Positions 19,265-27,900 of a stretch of 64,000 nt of DNA are shown here, piece after piece. A program made the translations under genes and the position numbers. How positions within the stretch are numbered: the first letter of the stretch is position 1; the number at the start of each line of letters is the position of its first letter. The notes beneath the pieces were generated by a model that was not told the origin of the DNA, did not search any database, and saw only the letters and a list, made by a program, of their open reading frames with translations. The stretch is from Thalassospira sp. HF15 (lineage in GTDB: Bacteria; Pseudomonadota; Alphaproteobacteria; Rhodospirillales; Thalassospiraceae), in assembly GCF_011806525.1 (NCBI RefSeq), contig NZ_JAAVKI010000003.1:62001-126000 (forward strand). Reading direction: 5' to 3'.

Positions 19265-19603
19265 ATGCAGATCAACAACCGCATTCTCGATGACCTGACC
19301 CGGGTTACCAATTCCGCATTGGGTACAATGACCGGTGTCAAAGGCGAAGTAGATGCCATGATCCGCCAGCAGTTTGAAAAGATCCTGCTCAACATGGATC
19401 TGGTCACCCGCGAGGAATATGACGTCGTCCATGATGTCGCGGTCCGTGCCGCTGAACGCATTGATGCGCTTGAAGCCAAGATTGCCGATCTCGAAAAGCG
19501 TCTGGATGCTGCCGAACCGGCCAAAAAGCCGGCCGCGAAACGCAGCACCGCCAAGGCAGCGCCGAAAACCGCGGCAAAAACAGCTGCAAAAAAAGACACC
19601 TGA
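19265..19603 (+). CDS. ubiK: Ubiquinone biosynthesis accessory factor UbiK (BMFP domain)
   Basis: UbiK proteins are short trimeric coiled coils that help the ubiquinone biosynthesis complex and interact with membranes. The 112-residue product starts MQINNRILDDLTRVTNSALGTM, has the family block FEKILLNMDLVTREEYDVVHDVAVRA, then a coiled coil (IDALEAKIADLEKRLDA) and an Ala/Lys-rich tail. I chose the ATG at 19265 (GGAG upstream) over an ATG 17 codons earlier, which adds non-homologous sequence. It is divergent from hldD. Confidence 0.88.
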   Translation: MQINNRILDDLTRVTNSALGTMTGVKGEVDAMIRQQFEKILLNMDLVTREEYDVVHDVAVRAAERIDALEAKIADLEKRLDAAEPAKKPAAKRSTAKAAPKTAAKTAAKKDT

Positions 19604-19838
19604 CCGGGCCAAACATCCCCATATAAGTTCCCATATATGTGTAAGGACGCAGGCGTTTATCATGCCTGCGTCGACATTTGCCGTCACAAGCAGGGCCGCC
19701 TGACGCTCGAAGTAAACAGGCCGGGCGACAGCGCTCGGAATATTCATTGCAGTCCTGCGCACGGCGGCGGTTGAAACAAAGCGTTCTCCGGCATATAGTG
19801 CGCGCCCTTTCGCACATGCTTGAACAGGCTGGGTATAT

Positions 19839-20345
19839 ATGAACGACCAAATGGAAGATATCGGCGACATCGGCGACGAAAACCCGCTGATCCTGGTCGA
19901 GGATATCGCCCGCACCAACCAGTGGCATCTGGAACGCCGCAGCTCGGACGAGATTGTGGTCGAAATTCCGGCACACTGGTGCACCTATCTGGTCTATTTC
20001 ACCTGGCGTGAAGATGCCGAGGCACTTCATATCGCGTGCTGCTTTGACCTGTTCGTGCCCGAACCGCTGCGTCCGCGCATCTATGAACTGGTTGCCAAAT
20101 GCAACGAGCAACTCTGGATCGGGCATTTCGGCCTGTGGCTTGAAGAAAACATGCCGCTATTCCGTCATACCCTGCTCTTTGGCGGCGACGTGCCCCCGAT
20201 GGTCGAACAGTTCGAAGAGCTGATTGAAATCGCGCTTTCGGAATGCGAACGTTTCTTCCCGGCCTTCAATTTCGTACTCGGTCAGGGCAAATCCCCGGAC
20301 GAAGCATTGGTGCACGCCATGCTCGAACCGGCCGGTCAGGCCTGA
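19839..20345 (+). CDS. YbjN domain-containing protein
   Basis: A 168-residue cytoplasmic protein of the YbjN family, structurally like type III secretion chaperones and implicated in stress and motility control in enterobacteria. Characteristic stretches are IVVEIPAHWCTYLVYFTWREDAEALHIACCFDL and the C-terminal FEELIEIALSECERFFPAFNFVL. No catalytic motif. It sits upstream of proC with a 190-bp gap; ybjN-like genes often neighbour proC in alphaproteobacteria. The start has a poor ribosome site. Confidence 0.85.
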   Translation: MNDQMEDIGDIGDENPLILVEDIARTNQWHLERRSSDEIVVEIPAHWCTYLVYFTWREDAEALHIACCFDLFVPEPLRPRIYELVAKCNEQLWIGHFGLWLEENMPLFRHTLLFGGDVPPMVEQFEELIEIALSECERFFPAFNFVLGQGKSPDEALVHAMLEPAGQA

Positions 20346-20536
20346 CACCAGGATCTGTTTGATCGCAGCAAAAGCATCCGTGTGCCCGGCACCCGGTGCC
20401 AAACCGGTATTTGAGACACACGCCTCTTGCCCTCTGTGCTGACTTGACCCACCTTGAGAAGATCGCTACGGCATTATCAAGCGTGTTGATCGCCCAACGA
20501 TCAACCAAACCCGATGGATAAAGCGGAGCAGAATTT

Positions 20537-21352
20537 ATGAATACGCGTCTTTTGCTGGTTGGTTGTGGCAAGATGGGCAGCGCCATGCTCGAAGGATGGC
20601 TGGCCCGTGGGCTGATCGCATCCAACGTCTTTATCGTCGAACAAACCGAAACGGCTGAAAAGCTCGAATCGAAATACGGCATCAATGGCATCCCGGACAT
20701 TGACCACATGCGCGAAGATTTCATCCCGCAGGTTGTCCTGTTTGCCGTCAAACCACAGGTTCTGCCCGACGTCATTGAGGCTTACAAACCACTGGTCCGT
20801 GCCGAAACCGTCTTCTTGTCCGTCGCGGCGGGCAAAACCATCGACTTTTTCGCAAGCCACCTTGGCGAAAATGCCCGCATCGTGCGCGCCATGCCCAACA
20901 CACCGGCTGCTGTATCGCGCGGTATGACCGTCATGTGCCCCACCGAAAATGTCAGCCTCGCCCAACGCGAAATGTGCCAGACCCTGCTTGAAGCTGTCGG
21001 CATGGTGTCATGGGTTGAAGATGAAGGTCTGATGGATGCCGTTACCGGCCTGTCAGGCAGCGGGCCTGCCTATATCTTCCATCTGGTCGAAGCCATGGCG
21101 CATGCTGGCGTTGCAGCTGGCCTTCCCGCTGATCAGGCAATGATCCTTGCCCGCCAGACCGTGGTTGGCGCGGGCTTCCTGCTTGATGCCAGCGACGAAA
21201 CCGCTGCGACCTTGCGGGAAAATGTCACAAGCCCTGGCGGCACCACCGCCGCAGCACTTGATGTTCTGATGGATCAGAAAAATGGCCTGCCCGAACTGAT
21301 GACCCGCGCGGTTGAAGCCGCACGCAAACGTTCTCAGGAACTGGCAGGCTAG
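20537..21352 (+). CDS. proC: Pyrroline-5-carboxylate reductase
   Basis: ProC catalyses the last step of proline synthesis, NAD(P)H-dependent reduction of 1-pyrroline-5-carboxylate. The 271-residue protein has the N-terminal Rossmann motif LLVGCGKMGSAML, the AVKPQ turn, and the C-terminal family signature with VTGLSGSGPAYIFHLVEAMAHAG and TSPGGTTAAALDVL. GGAGCAG precedes the ATG. A TetR-type gene follows after 47 bp and is likely co-transcribed. Confidence 0.95.
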   Translation: MNTRLLLVGCGKMGSAMLEGWLARGLIASNVFIVEQTETAEKLESKYGINGIPDIDHMREDFIPQVVLFAVKPQVLPDVIEAYKPLVRAETVFLSVAAGKTIDFFASHLGENARIVRAMPNTPAAVSRGMTVMCPTENVSLAQREMCQTLLEAVGMVSWVEDEGLMDAVTGLSGSGPAYIFHLVEAMAHAGVAAGLPADQAMILARQTVVGAGFLLDASDETAATLRENVTSPGGTTAAALDVLMDQKNGLPELMTRAVEAARKRSQELAG

Positions 21353-21399
21353 GCTAGACCAGACCGGAACAAACGCACAAACACTTCAAGGAGGACGTC

Positions 21400-22116
21400 A
21401 TGCCATCGAAAAAGGATATCCCCAATCTTCTGATTGATGCGGCCCTGAAACTGGCCGCAGAGCGGAACTGGCATGACGTGACCATGATCGATATCGCAAA
21501 CGCCGCCGGTGTATCGGTTGCTGACTGCTACGATCATTGCAGCAGCAAGGGCGATTTGCTTCGCCGCTTTGTCAAACGAGTCGACCGCGAAGTCCTTGCC
21601 GACCTTGATAGCGAAGATTTTAATGAACCCGGCCATGACCGGCTGATTGCGGTGATCATGGCCCGGTTTGATATTCTCTCGGAATATCGGCCAGCGCTCC
21701 GATCCATCATCACATCGGGCGGAGACCTTGGCCCGACCGACGGGCTACGTGCGATCAAAACACATTTCGGCGCCATGCGCTGGATGTTGGAGGCCGCCGG
21801 TTTTCAGACATCCGGCCTGCATGGCAGCATGCGCATTGCCGGACTGACCGCCGTCTATGCCAAGACCTTCAAGCACTGGCTGGATGACGACAGTACCGAT
21901 TTCGGTCCGACCATGGCCTATCTTGATCGGGAACTTTCCAAAGCCGCCGACTGGGACCGCCAGGTTGAAAAGGGTCTTGGCAAGGCATCATCAATTTGTG
22001 GTAAAATCAGCAAACGGTGTCGAAATTTTTCGTTCAAAAAATCACCGTCCCGGGGCGATAACAGCCCTGCCGATGCACCATCAGATCAGGCGACGTCAAC
22101 CACGACCAACACCTAA
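21400..22116 (+). CDS. TetR-family transcriptional regulator
   Basis: A 238-residue protein with a TetR-like N-terminal helix-turn-helix: AALKLAAERNWHDVTMIDIANAAGVSVADCYDHCSSKGDLLRRFVKRVD (residues about 13-62). The ligand-binding part is TetR-like to about residue 200; the last 40 residues are Ser/Thr/Lys-rich and probably disordered. It starts 47 bp after proC with a strong GGAGG. Its targets are unknown. The call of regulator is good, the specificity is not. Confidence 0.82.
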   Translation: MPSKKDIPNLLIDAALKLAAERNWHDVTMIDIANAAGVSVADCYDHCSSKGDLLRRFVKRVDREVLADLDSEDFNEPGHDRLIAVIMARFDILSEYRPALRSIITSGGDLGPTDGLRAIKTHFGAMRWMLEAAGFQTSGLHGSMRIAGLTAVYAKTFKHWLDDDSTDFGPTMAYLDRELSKAADWDRQVEKGLGKASSICGKISKRCRNFSFKKSPSRGDNSPADAPSDQATSTTTNT

Positions 22117-22153
22117 TTCCCTGATCTGAAACGCAAAAACCACATATACACCC

Positions 22154-22195
22154 TAGGTTATTATTTTGACACAGAACAATAACCTATACGTTTTT
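22154..22195 (+). terminator. Candidate terminator of proC-tetR
   Basis: TAGGTTATT pairs perfectly with AATAACCTA over a 15-nt loop, followed by TACGTTTTT. The AT-rich stem and long loop make it a moderate terminator; it could instead be an operator for the phasin promoter just downstream. Confidence 0.45.
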
Positions 22196-22196
22196 G

Positions 22197-22265
22197 TGCA
22201 GTGCAAAATAATCCTTGACGAAAGCGGTTCGTTCCGGCATATTGCAGTTGAATTTGTGCGGCGCA
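22197..22265 (+). promoter_or_regulatory. Phasin promoter with two PhaR-like dyads
   Basis: A promoter TTGACG (22215-22220), 17-nt spacer, CATATT (22238-22243) lies between two dyads with the core TGC-N3-GCA. The first is TTGTGCAGTGCAAAA (core 22197-22205), the second the perfect palindrome TTGTGC-GGC-GCACAA (core 22257-22265). The cores are exactly 60 bp apart, one upstream of -35 and one over the start region. TGC/GCA-rich dyads are described for PhaR repressors of phasin genes. Confidence 0.5.
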
Positions 22266-22313
22266 CAATAGCGCCTCATTCCATATCTGTTGCAAACTAG
22301 TGGAGTGCAAACC

Positions 22314-22766
22314 ATGACCGCCGCAAAAAAGGCAACCAATCCGTTCTTTGATCTCGACTTCACCAAATACACTGCGGACTTCAAAATTCCGGGTGTTGAC
22401 GTGAACGAAATGATGGCTTTCCAGCGTAAAAACGTGGAAGCCCTCACCAAAGCCAACAAGGTAGCCTTCGACGGTTTCCAGGCTGTCGCTCAGCGCCAGG
22501 GTGAAATCTTCAAAACGCTGCTGGATAAAGTTCAGACCCAGGGCAAAGATTTCACTGCTACTTCTGCTGACGACCCGATGGCTTCGGCTGCAAAACAGAC
22601 CGAAGCTGCAAAAGCTGCTTATGAAGAAGCTCTTGCGAATGCCAAGGAACTGTCAGGTCTGGTAACCAAGTCCCAGGAAGAAGCTCTTGCTCTTCTGCAG
22701 ACTCGTTTTACCGAATCCCTTGACGAATTCAAGGCTGCTATCGAAAAGACCGCAGCTACGAAGTAA
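22314..22766 (+). CDS. Phasin family protein (PHA granule-associated)
   Basis: Phasins coat polyhydroxyalkanoate granules. The 150-residue protein starts MTAAKKATNPFFDLDFTKY, has the phasin block VNEMMAFQRKNVEALTKANKVAFDGFQAVAQRQGEIF and long amphipathic helices with no signal peptide. I chose the ATG at 22314, after TGGAGTG, over an upstream in-frame start. Codon use is strongly biased (CAG, AAA, GCT), as in an abundant protein. The window also holds phaA and phaB 40 kb away, so the cell makes PHB-type polymer. Confidence 0.92.
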   Translation: MTAAKKATNPFFDLDFTKYTADFKIPGVDVNEMMAFQRKNVEALTKANKVAFDGFQAVAQRQGEIFKTLLDKVQTQGKDFTATSADDPMASAAKQTEAAKAAYEEALANAKELSGLVTKSQEEALALLQTRFTESLDEFKAAIEKTAATK

Positions 22767-22800
22767 CAGCTTTGGCTGTTAAATTCCCGTAATCTACTTG

Positions 22801-22833
22801 ATGGCAGGGCCTTTTGGTCCTGCCATTTTTCTT
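22801..22833 (+). terminator. Terminator after the phasin gene
   Basis: TGGCAGGGCC pairs with GGTCCTGCCA (one G-T) over a 4-nt TTTT loop and runs into TTTTTCTT, 35 bp after the phasin stop. Confidence 0.85.
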
Positions 22834-22951
22834 ATGCCATATCCGGTGCCCGCGATTGTGCTCAAACTCCGGAATTAAGGATACACCGCTTGTTGGGGCT
22901 TATCAGGCGAACGTGATCTTACTAAGCTGCTCCCATAACAAGGAGACAGCC

Positions 22952-23299
22952 ATGAGTGACGAAATCAGTTTTGATGATTTTCTCAAAGTCGATATCCGGG
23001 TCGGCACCGTGATCGACGCCCAGGAATTTCCCGAGGCCCGCCGCCCCGCTCTTAAACTCTGGGTCGATTTCGGCCCCGAGATCGGCACAAAGAAAACATC
23101 TGCCCAGATCACCAAACATTACACACCCGAAAAACTGATCGGCCGTCAGGTCGCCGGTGTGGTCAATTTCCCCAAAAAGCAGGTCGGCCCCTTCATGTCG
23201 GAATTCCTCTGTCTGGGCTTTCCCGATGCCGACGAAGACAAGGGTATTGTCCTGATCCGCCCGGATCAGGATGTCCCGAACGGATCACGCCTGTTCTAA
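22952..23299 (+). CDS. csaA: tRNA-binding domain protein CsaA
   Basis: CsaA is a small dimeric OB-fold protein related to the anticodon/tRNA-binding domain of MetRS and PheRS; chaperone and export-related roles were proposed from Bacillus. The 115-residue product, MSDEISFDDFLKVDIRVGTV onward, has the VDIRVGTV strand, the NFPKKQVGPFMSEFLCLG segment and the terminal PDQDVPNGSRLF, all typical. The ATG at 22952 follows AAGGAGACAGCC. Single gene between two terminators. Confidence 0.92.
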   Translation: MSDEISFDDFLKVDIRVGTVIDAQEFPEARRPALKLWVDFGPEIGTKKTSAQITKHYTPEKLIGRQVAGVVNFPKKQVGPFMSEFLCLGFPDADEDKGIVLIRPDQDVPNGSRLF

Positions 23300-23336
23300 C
23301 CCAACAGCCCCGTCCCAAAAGAGCCAACCACAAAAG

Positions 23337-23373
23337 AAAAGGGCAGGTATCTTATAGCGATACCCGCCCTTTT
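23337..23373. terminator. Bidirectional terminator between csaA and PAS gene
   Basis: AAAAGGGC-A-GGTATC pairs with GATACC-C-GCCCTTTT over a 7-nt loop, with A-run and T-run flanks. It lies between convergent genes. Confidence 0.85.
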
Positions 23374-23400
23374 CCCGCTCGTGTCACGCTCCCGGCAGGG

Positions 23401-24753
23401 TTAGCGTTCCAAAACTGCTAATGCTTCGCGCCCACGTCCGACAATCATGGCAATGTCATCTGACGCCGTGATCATGTCCTCGAATGGCCTCTGTGTTGTT
23501 TCAAGGACGGTTTGAATGCCGTGCATCTCGCCGCGAACCTGATGGGTGATCTCAGCTTGCTGATCAACGGCCAGCGACACCACCGCTACCCGGCAAAGCA
23601 TCGCGTTGATATCCGCCCGCACAGTGGTTGAAATTCGCGCGCTCACGCCAATGCATTTTTCCAGAACATCGATTTGCTTTATGATGGCCGGATCGTCACG
23701 TGCGCAGTCACGCAGAACATCGATGGCCTCTTCAAGGGCGGAAACGGCCGCATCGCTCTCGATTGCATGATCAAACGCATAATCCGCAACCGATCTTAAC
23801 TCCGTCATCCGTTGGGCTGTTTCATCCACACTGCTGACAAGACGTGCGGCAACCATCGCACTGACTTCCATATGCGCATGCGCCTTGCGCCAGGACGCCG
23901 AAAGCGTCTCATAACTCTCGTTAAACCTGCCAATTGCGTGATCTGCTTCGTCAAACCCGGTTTCGAGAACCGTTTTCAAATCCGTAAGCGATTCAACCTT
24001 ATCGGTAATGTCATTGGCAAATTTTACAATCTTGCACAGTTTTCCGTCAGGTCCGTAAACCGGTCCATAGCTTGCCTCGAACCAAACTTCGCGACCATCT
24101 TTGCCAATGTTCTTGACCTGGCGGGCAATGGTTTTCCCTTTGACAAGGGATCGCCAAAAGGCACGGCTTTCCGCACTTCGCACAAAATCGGGATCAAGCA
24201 ACATATCATGATGATTGCCGATGACTTCTGACGGGTCGTATCCCATCAAGCTCAGGAAATTGGAATTGGCATTCAAGATGTTGCCCGCCGGGTCAAACTC
24301 GACCACCGCCTGACTATGATCAATCGCCTCAACCTTGCCCTGCAGATCGGCCAAAATGTCATGCTGGTCTGTAACATCAACACCAATCCGGACGATGCGG
24401 ATAACCTTGCCGTAGCGATCTTTGACCGGACCAACGGTTTCTTCAACCCACTTGAGCTCACCGGATTTGGTCACCCATGGCAAGATCACGCTTTTGGATT
24501 TACCGGCGCACAAATCAACCCAGCACAAATCATACTCTGGCGCTGCGGCCACATCATCACTCAAAAACAGCGAATGGTGCAGCCCCACAACTTCCTCTTC
24601 GTCATAGCCAGTCAGTGACAGGAAGTTGTCGTTTACACGAATGACATTGCCCTTCAGGTCGAACTCGGCAACGAAAAATGCTGCGTCGATCATACCGAAG
24701 ATATCGGCAAACACATCATTGGGCTCAACCGTGATCGATGTCAGTAAATTCAT
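23401..24753 (-). CDS. PAS-PAS sensor protein with degenerate chemoreceptor-like C terminus
   Basis: A soluble 450-residue protein with two tandem PAS domains (about 15-130 and 140-255, each with a GYDxxEVxGxHHxxxL/F segment) followed by a mostly helical region. It is a paralogue of the next gene, but the C terminus lacks the conserved chemoreceptor tip (no [14 protein letters not shown] equivalent), so it probably does not bind CheA/CheW normally. It may sense redox or oxygen through a PAS cofactor and act by protein contact, perhaps with its paralogue. I chose the ATG at 24753, placed 6 nt after GGAG. Similar PAS-PAS architectures occur in BdlA-like proteins. Confidence 0.8.
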   Translation of the reverse strand: MNLLTSITVEPNDVFADIFGMIDAAFFVAEFDLKGNVIRVNDNFLSLTGYDEEEVVGLHHSLFLSDDVAAAPEYDLCWVDLCAGKSKSVILPWVTKSGELKWVEETVGPVKDRYGKVIRIVRIGVDVTDQHDILADLQGKVEAIDHSQAVVEFDPAGNILNANSNFLSLMGYDPSEVIGNHHDMLLDPDFVRSAESRAFWRSLVKGKTIARQVKNIGKDGREVWFEASYGPVYGPDGKLCKIVKFANDITDKVESLTDLKTVLETGFDEADHAIGRFNESYETLSASWRKAHAHMEVSAMVAARLVSSVDETAQRMTELRSVADYAFDHAIESDAAVSALEEAIDVLRDCARDDPAIIKQIDVLEKCIGVSARISTTVRADINAMLCRVAVVSLAVDQQAEITHQVRGEMHGIQTVLETTQRPFEDMITASDDIAMIVGRGREALAVLER

Positions 24754-24830
24754 GGAAAGCTCCGGCATCAGGCAATTTCGCTAAACTGGTTTCCTTGAGG
24801 ACCGATTATTGCCGCCTGCTTCCCATCCCG

Positions 24831-24866
24831 ACATCCCCATTTGGGGAGTATCACATACCTATGTAT
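24831..24866 (-). promoter_or_regulatory. Composite upstream element, copy 1
   Basis: ACATCCCCATTTGGGGAG (24831-24848), a 6-nt gap, then ATACCTATGTAT (24855-24866). It contains the dyads TCCCC-N4-GGGGA and ATAC-N4-GTAT. The same 18-bp block and the second dyad recur in the same register upstream of the paralogous gene at 26555-26590. The element is centred about 95 bp upstream of the start at 24753. Confidence 0.5.
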
Positions 24867-24971
24867 ATATTTTCGTATAAACCCCTGAACCGCTTGCACA
24901 TAGAAAGAGGCAGGATGCTTTTGCACCCTGCCTCTTCTGCTCAAATGGTCTGAACGTCGTGACCGATGCCG

Positions 24972-26462
24972 TTAACGGGCCAGCACCAGTGCCGCTTCGC
25001 GGGTTCGCCCGACATTGCCCAGCACAAGCGAGGACGCATCGCGGATAAAATTCACGCTACTGGCAAACTGTTCGACAGAATTCGCCATGCTCTGCATATT
25101 GCTTGAAACCTGCTGGGTCACCGCAGTCTGCTCTTCGACGGCTGAGGAAATCGTTGTTACGTTATTCAGGACACCTTCAACTTCTGAACGGATTGAACCA
25201 AGTACACCCGTTACTTCGCCAGCGATGTTCTGGACACCTTCGATCTCTTCGGTAATCTGTTCGGTGGCCTTCGCAACCTGATTGGCCAGGTTCTTGACTT
25301 CATTGGCAACAACCGCAAAGCCTTTTCCGGCCTCACCGGCACGGGCAGATTCAATCGTCGCGTTCAGTGCCAGCAAATTGATCTGCCCCGCAATCCCCTG
25401 AATAACATCAATGATGCTGCTCATGGCCGTGACGACTTCAGTCATCTTCTCAGTCGATGCACCTGCGGCGATGGATTTTTCGAACACCTGATCCGTTGAT
25501 ACACGTGCATCCGCCATACTGCGCGAGATTTCAGCGATCGATGCCGCAAGCTCTTCTGCTGCCGCGGCAACGGTTTGCACGTTCGAAGACGTTTCTTCGC
25601 AACTCGAATAGGCGACCGTGGATCGTTGATCAAGCTCGCTCAGGCTTTGGTCAATTTCGCCAAAATTATTATCGATCATCAGTTTCAGGTCCGTCAAAAG
25701 CTGGATCTGATCGGTAATATCCGTCGCGTATTTCACCACCTTGTAGGGCACACCATTGGCATCAAAGATCGGGTTATAGGACGCCTCGATCCAGACTTCC
25801 TTTCCGCCCTTGGCAAAGCGCTTGAACTGACCAGAATTGAAGTTCCCACGTCCCAGATCCCGCCAGAACTCAGCATATTCTTCACTTTTCGCGTAGGCAG
25901 GATCCGCAAACATGCTGTGATGTTTGCCAACAATCTCGGAAAGTTCGTAGCCCATCGCAGACAGGAAGTTGTCATTGGCATCAAGAATTTTGCCATTCAG
26001 GTCAAATTCGATCACCGCCTGACTGCGGTTGATCGCATTCACCTTGCCTTCGAAATCGGCCATGGCTTCCTGACGTTTGGTGATGTCCGAGGCAAACTTC
26101 ACAATCTTGATGACATTGCCTTTGTCATCACACACCGGGTTATAGGTTGCCTCGATCCAGATCCGCTGACCGGTCTTGGTCGTGCGCGGGAACGCAGCAC
26201 TTTTAAACACGCCCTTGCGCAAATCGGACCAGAAGACCTCATAGTCTGCACTGCGACGAATTTCCTCGGGCACGAACATGGCGTGATGCTTTCCGACAAT
26301 CTCGGACAGCTCATATCCCATCACATCCAGAAAATTCTTGTTTGCACGCAAAACGTTGCCCTGCAGATCAAATTCGATAACCGCAAGCGATTTATCCAGC
26401 GCATCCAAAGTCATGGCAGCGGTCTGGGAACCGGATTGTTTGAAAAAGTTGAAAAAGCCCAT
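24972..26462 (-). CDS. Soluble PAS-PAS methyl-accepting chemotaxis protein (BdlA-like)
   Basis: A 496-residue chemoreceptor without membrane segments. PAS1 (about 18-130) and PAS2 (about 140-255) each carry [14 protein letters not shown]. The signalling domain follows, with the invariant tip [33 protein letters not shown] and a C-terminal [12 protein letters not shown] region. The architecture matches cytoplasmic receptors such as BdlA, which governs biofilm dispersion in Pseudomonas, or Aer-like energy sensors. It would signal to CheA/CheW from the cytoplasm. The paralogue next door has the same PAS pair but no functional tip. Confidence 0.9.
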   Translation of the reverse strand: MGFFNFFKQSGSQTAAMTLDALDKSLAVIEFDLQGNVLRANKNFLDVMGYELSEIVGKHHAMFVPEEIRRSADYEVFWSDLRKGVFKSAAFPRTTKTGQRIWIEATYNPVCDDKGNVIKIVKFASDITKRQEAMADFEGKVNAINRSQAVIEFDLNGKILDANDNFLSAMGYELSEIVGKHHSMFADPAYAKSEEYAEFWRDLGRGNFNSGQFKRFAKGGKEVWIEASYNPIFDANGVPYKVVKYATDITDQIQLLTDLKLMIDNNFGEIDQSLSELDQRSTVAYSSCEETSSNVQTVAAAAEELAASIAEISRSMADARVSTDQVFEKSIAAGASTEKMTEVVTAMSSIIDVIQGIAGQINLLALNATIESARAGEAGKGFAVVANEVKNLANQVAKATEQITEEIEGVQNIAGEVTGVLGSIRSEVEGVLNNVTTISSAVEEQTAVTQQVSSNMQSMANSVEQFASSVNFIRDASSLVLGNVGRTREAALVLAR

Positions 26463-26554
26463 CTTCGTTTCCTTTCACACGGCATCAGGGCACTTCTAAC
26501 GCTTTAGAACCTGACGCTTCATGAGCCCAAAATAGCCAACAGCCAAACTTCCAA

Positions 26555-26590
26555 ACATCCCCATTTGGGGAGGAACATATACCTACGTAT
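26555..26590 (-). promoter_or_regulatory. Composite upstream element, copy 2
   Basis: ACATCCCCATTTGGGGAG (26555-26572), a 6-nt gap, then ATACCTACGTAT (26579-26590), in exactly the same register as copy 1 upstream of the neighbouring paralogue. It is centred about 110 bp upstream of the start at 26462. Probably a transcription-factor site controlling both sensors. Confidence 0.5.
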
Positions 26591-26627
26591 GCAACCAAGT
26601 ATAAGAACAGGATGATCCCCAAACAAA

Positions 26628-26656
26628 AAAGGCAGCACCCAAAGGGTACTGCCTTT
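26628..26656 (-). terminator. Terminator after fpr
   Basis: AAAGGCAG-C-ACCC pairs with GGGT-A-CTGCCTTT over an AAA loop. On the minus strand it follows fpr by about 30 bp and runs into a T-rich stretch (TTTTTTGTTT). Confidence 0.8.
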
Positions 26657-26687
26657 CAATCTTCAAACGACCAGCTCGTCGAGCCGC

Positions 26688-27464
26688 TTATTTCTCGACA
26701 AATGCCTTTTCGATCACGAAGTGACCCGGCTCGTTCATATTGCCTTCCTTGCCACCCCAATCAAGAAGCATCTGGCGCGTGTCGGCAATCATCTGCGGGT
26801 TGCCACACAGCATGAAGCGATCATTTTCAAGGGTTGGCTTTTCCATCTCAAGGTCTTCATAAAGTTTGCCTGATGCCATCAATTCGGTAATACGGCCCTG
26901 ATGCTTGAACTCTTCACGGGTCACGGTCGGGTAGTACAGAAGCTTGTTCTGCACTTCCTCGCCAAAGAATTCATTATGCGGCAGTTCGCTGTGAATGAAT
27001 TCCTGATAGGCCAGTTCACGCACTTCGCGGCACCCATGCACCAGGATGACCTTGTCATAACGCTCATAGGTCTCGTAGTCGCGGATCACGCTCATGAATG
27101 GCGCCAGACCCGTTCCGGTCGACAGCAGCCACAGGTTCTTGCCCGGCAGAAGGTTGTCATGGATCAGGGTGCCGGTCGGTTTGCGCCCAACCAGAATCTT
27201 GTCACCAACCTTGATATGCTGCAAACGCGATGTCAGCGGTCCATTCGGCACCTTGATCGAGAAAAACTCAAGCTCTTCATCATAGTTTGCACTGACCATC
27301 GAATAGGCGCGCAGAAGCGGCTTGCCTTCAACTTCGAGGCCGATCATCGCAAACTGACCATTGATGAATCGGAAGCCCGGATCACGGGTGGTTTTGAACG
27401 TGAAGAGAGTGTCAGTCCAGTGGTGGACATAGGTGACGGTTTCTTCATTTAAATTGCTGGCCAT
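26688..27464 (-). CDS. fpr: Ferredoxin/flavodoxin-NADP+ reductase
   Basis: FPR moves electrons between NADPH and ferredoxin or flavodoxin, often in oxidative-stress and iron-sulfur repair. The 258-residue protein has the FAD-binding LLRAYSMVSANYDEELEFF (RxYS), the NADP-binding LLSTGTGLAPFMSV and the MLCGNPQMI stretch, and ends in the bacterial-type FVEK. Length and motifs fit the bacterial FPR subclass. Monocistronic, ended by a terminator. Confidence 0.94.
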   Translation of the reverse strand: MASNLNEETVTYVHHWTDTLFTFKTTRDPGFRFINGQFAMIGLEVEGKPLLRAYSMVSANYDEELEFFSIKVPNGPLTSRLQHIKVGDKILVGRKPTGTLIHDNLLPGKNLWLLSTGTGLAPFMSVIRDYETYERYDKVILVHGCREVRELAYQEFIHSELPHNEFFGEEVQNKLLYYPTVTREEFKHQGRITELMASGKLYEDLEMEKPTLENDRFMLCGNPQMIADTRQMLLDWGGKEGNMNEPGHFVIEKAFVEK

Positions 27465-27900
27465 AACGCTACATCAATCCGTTTCGTCTGTCTGTGTGTG
27501 GAACCGTGGCGGGAAACACGGAGTATATATCCCGGCACGCATTCCATGCCAAGTTGCCGCGATTTAACATCAATCAAACGTATATCGCAAGAAAACAATC
27601 AAAATTAATTGTCATTTTATGTTAATTACATAATTTTATGTATATTTAGTGTTAAATACTCTGGGCACCGGATCCCCAGCCGGAATCAAAACACTTGTCA
27701 CAAGGGGTAAACCGCATAGCCGCTTGATACGCCCGCGCGCATTTCTGTTCAATGACACATCGCAATGAACATGTCCGTCAACGTCACCTCTATCGGACAT
27801 GGTCACATCTGCGTGCGACGGGTGTTTGGGGCTTGCTGGGCAGTTTGAGCCCCCATAAGATCGGCAAATCACCATAAATAACAATGCATCAGGAAACGCC
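27465..27900. other. AT-rich divergent region between fpr and nitroreductase gene
   Basis: A 436-bp region without a supported gene. Its centre (about 27555-27660) is markedly AT-rich and holds a perfect 16-bp palindrome TACATAA-TT-TTATGTA at 27627-27642. It should carry the fpr and nitroreductase promoters; I cannot place hexamers with confidence. Confidence 0.45.

Noticed and set aside
19054..19599. 180-codon upstream extension of the hldD frame
   Set aside because: HldD proteins start at the Rossmann strand MLIVTGGAGFIG, with a good ribosome site there; the extension lies antisense to ubiK and is not HldD-like.
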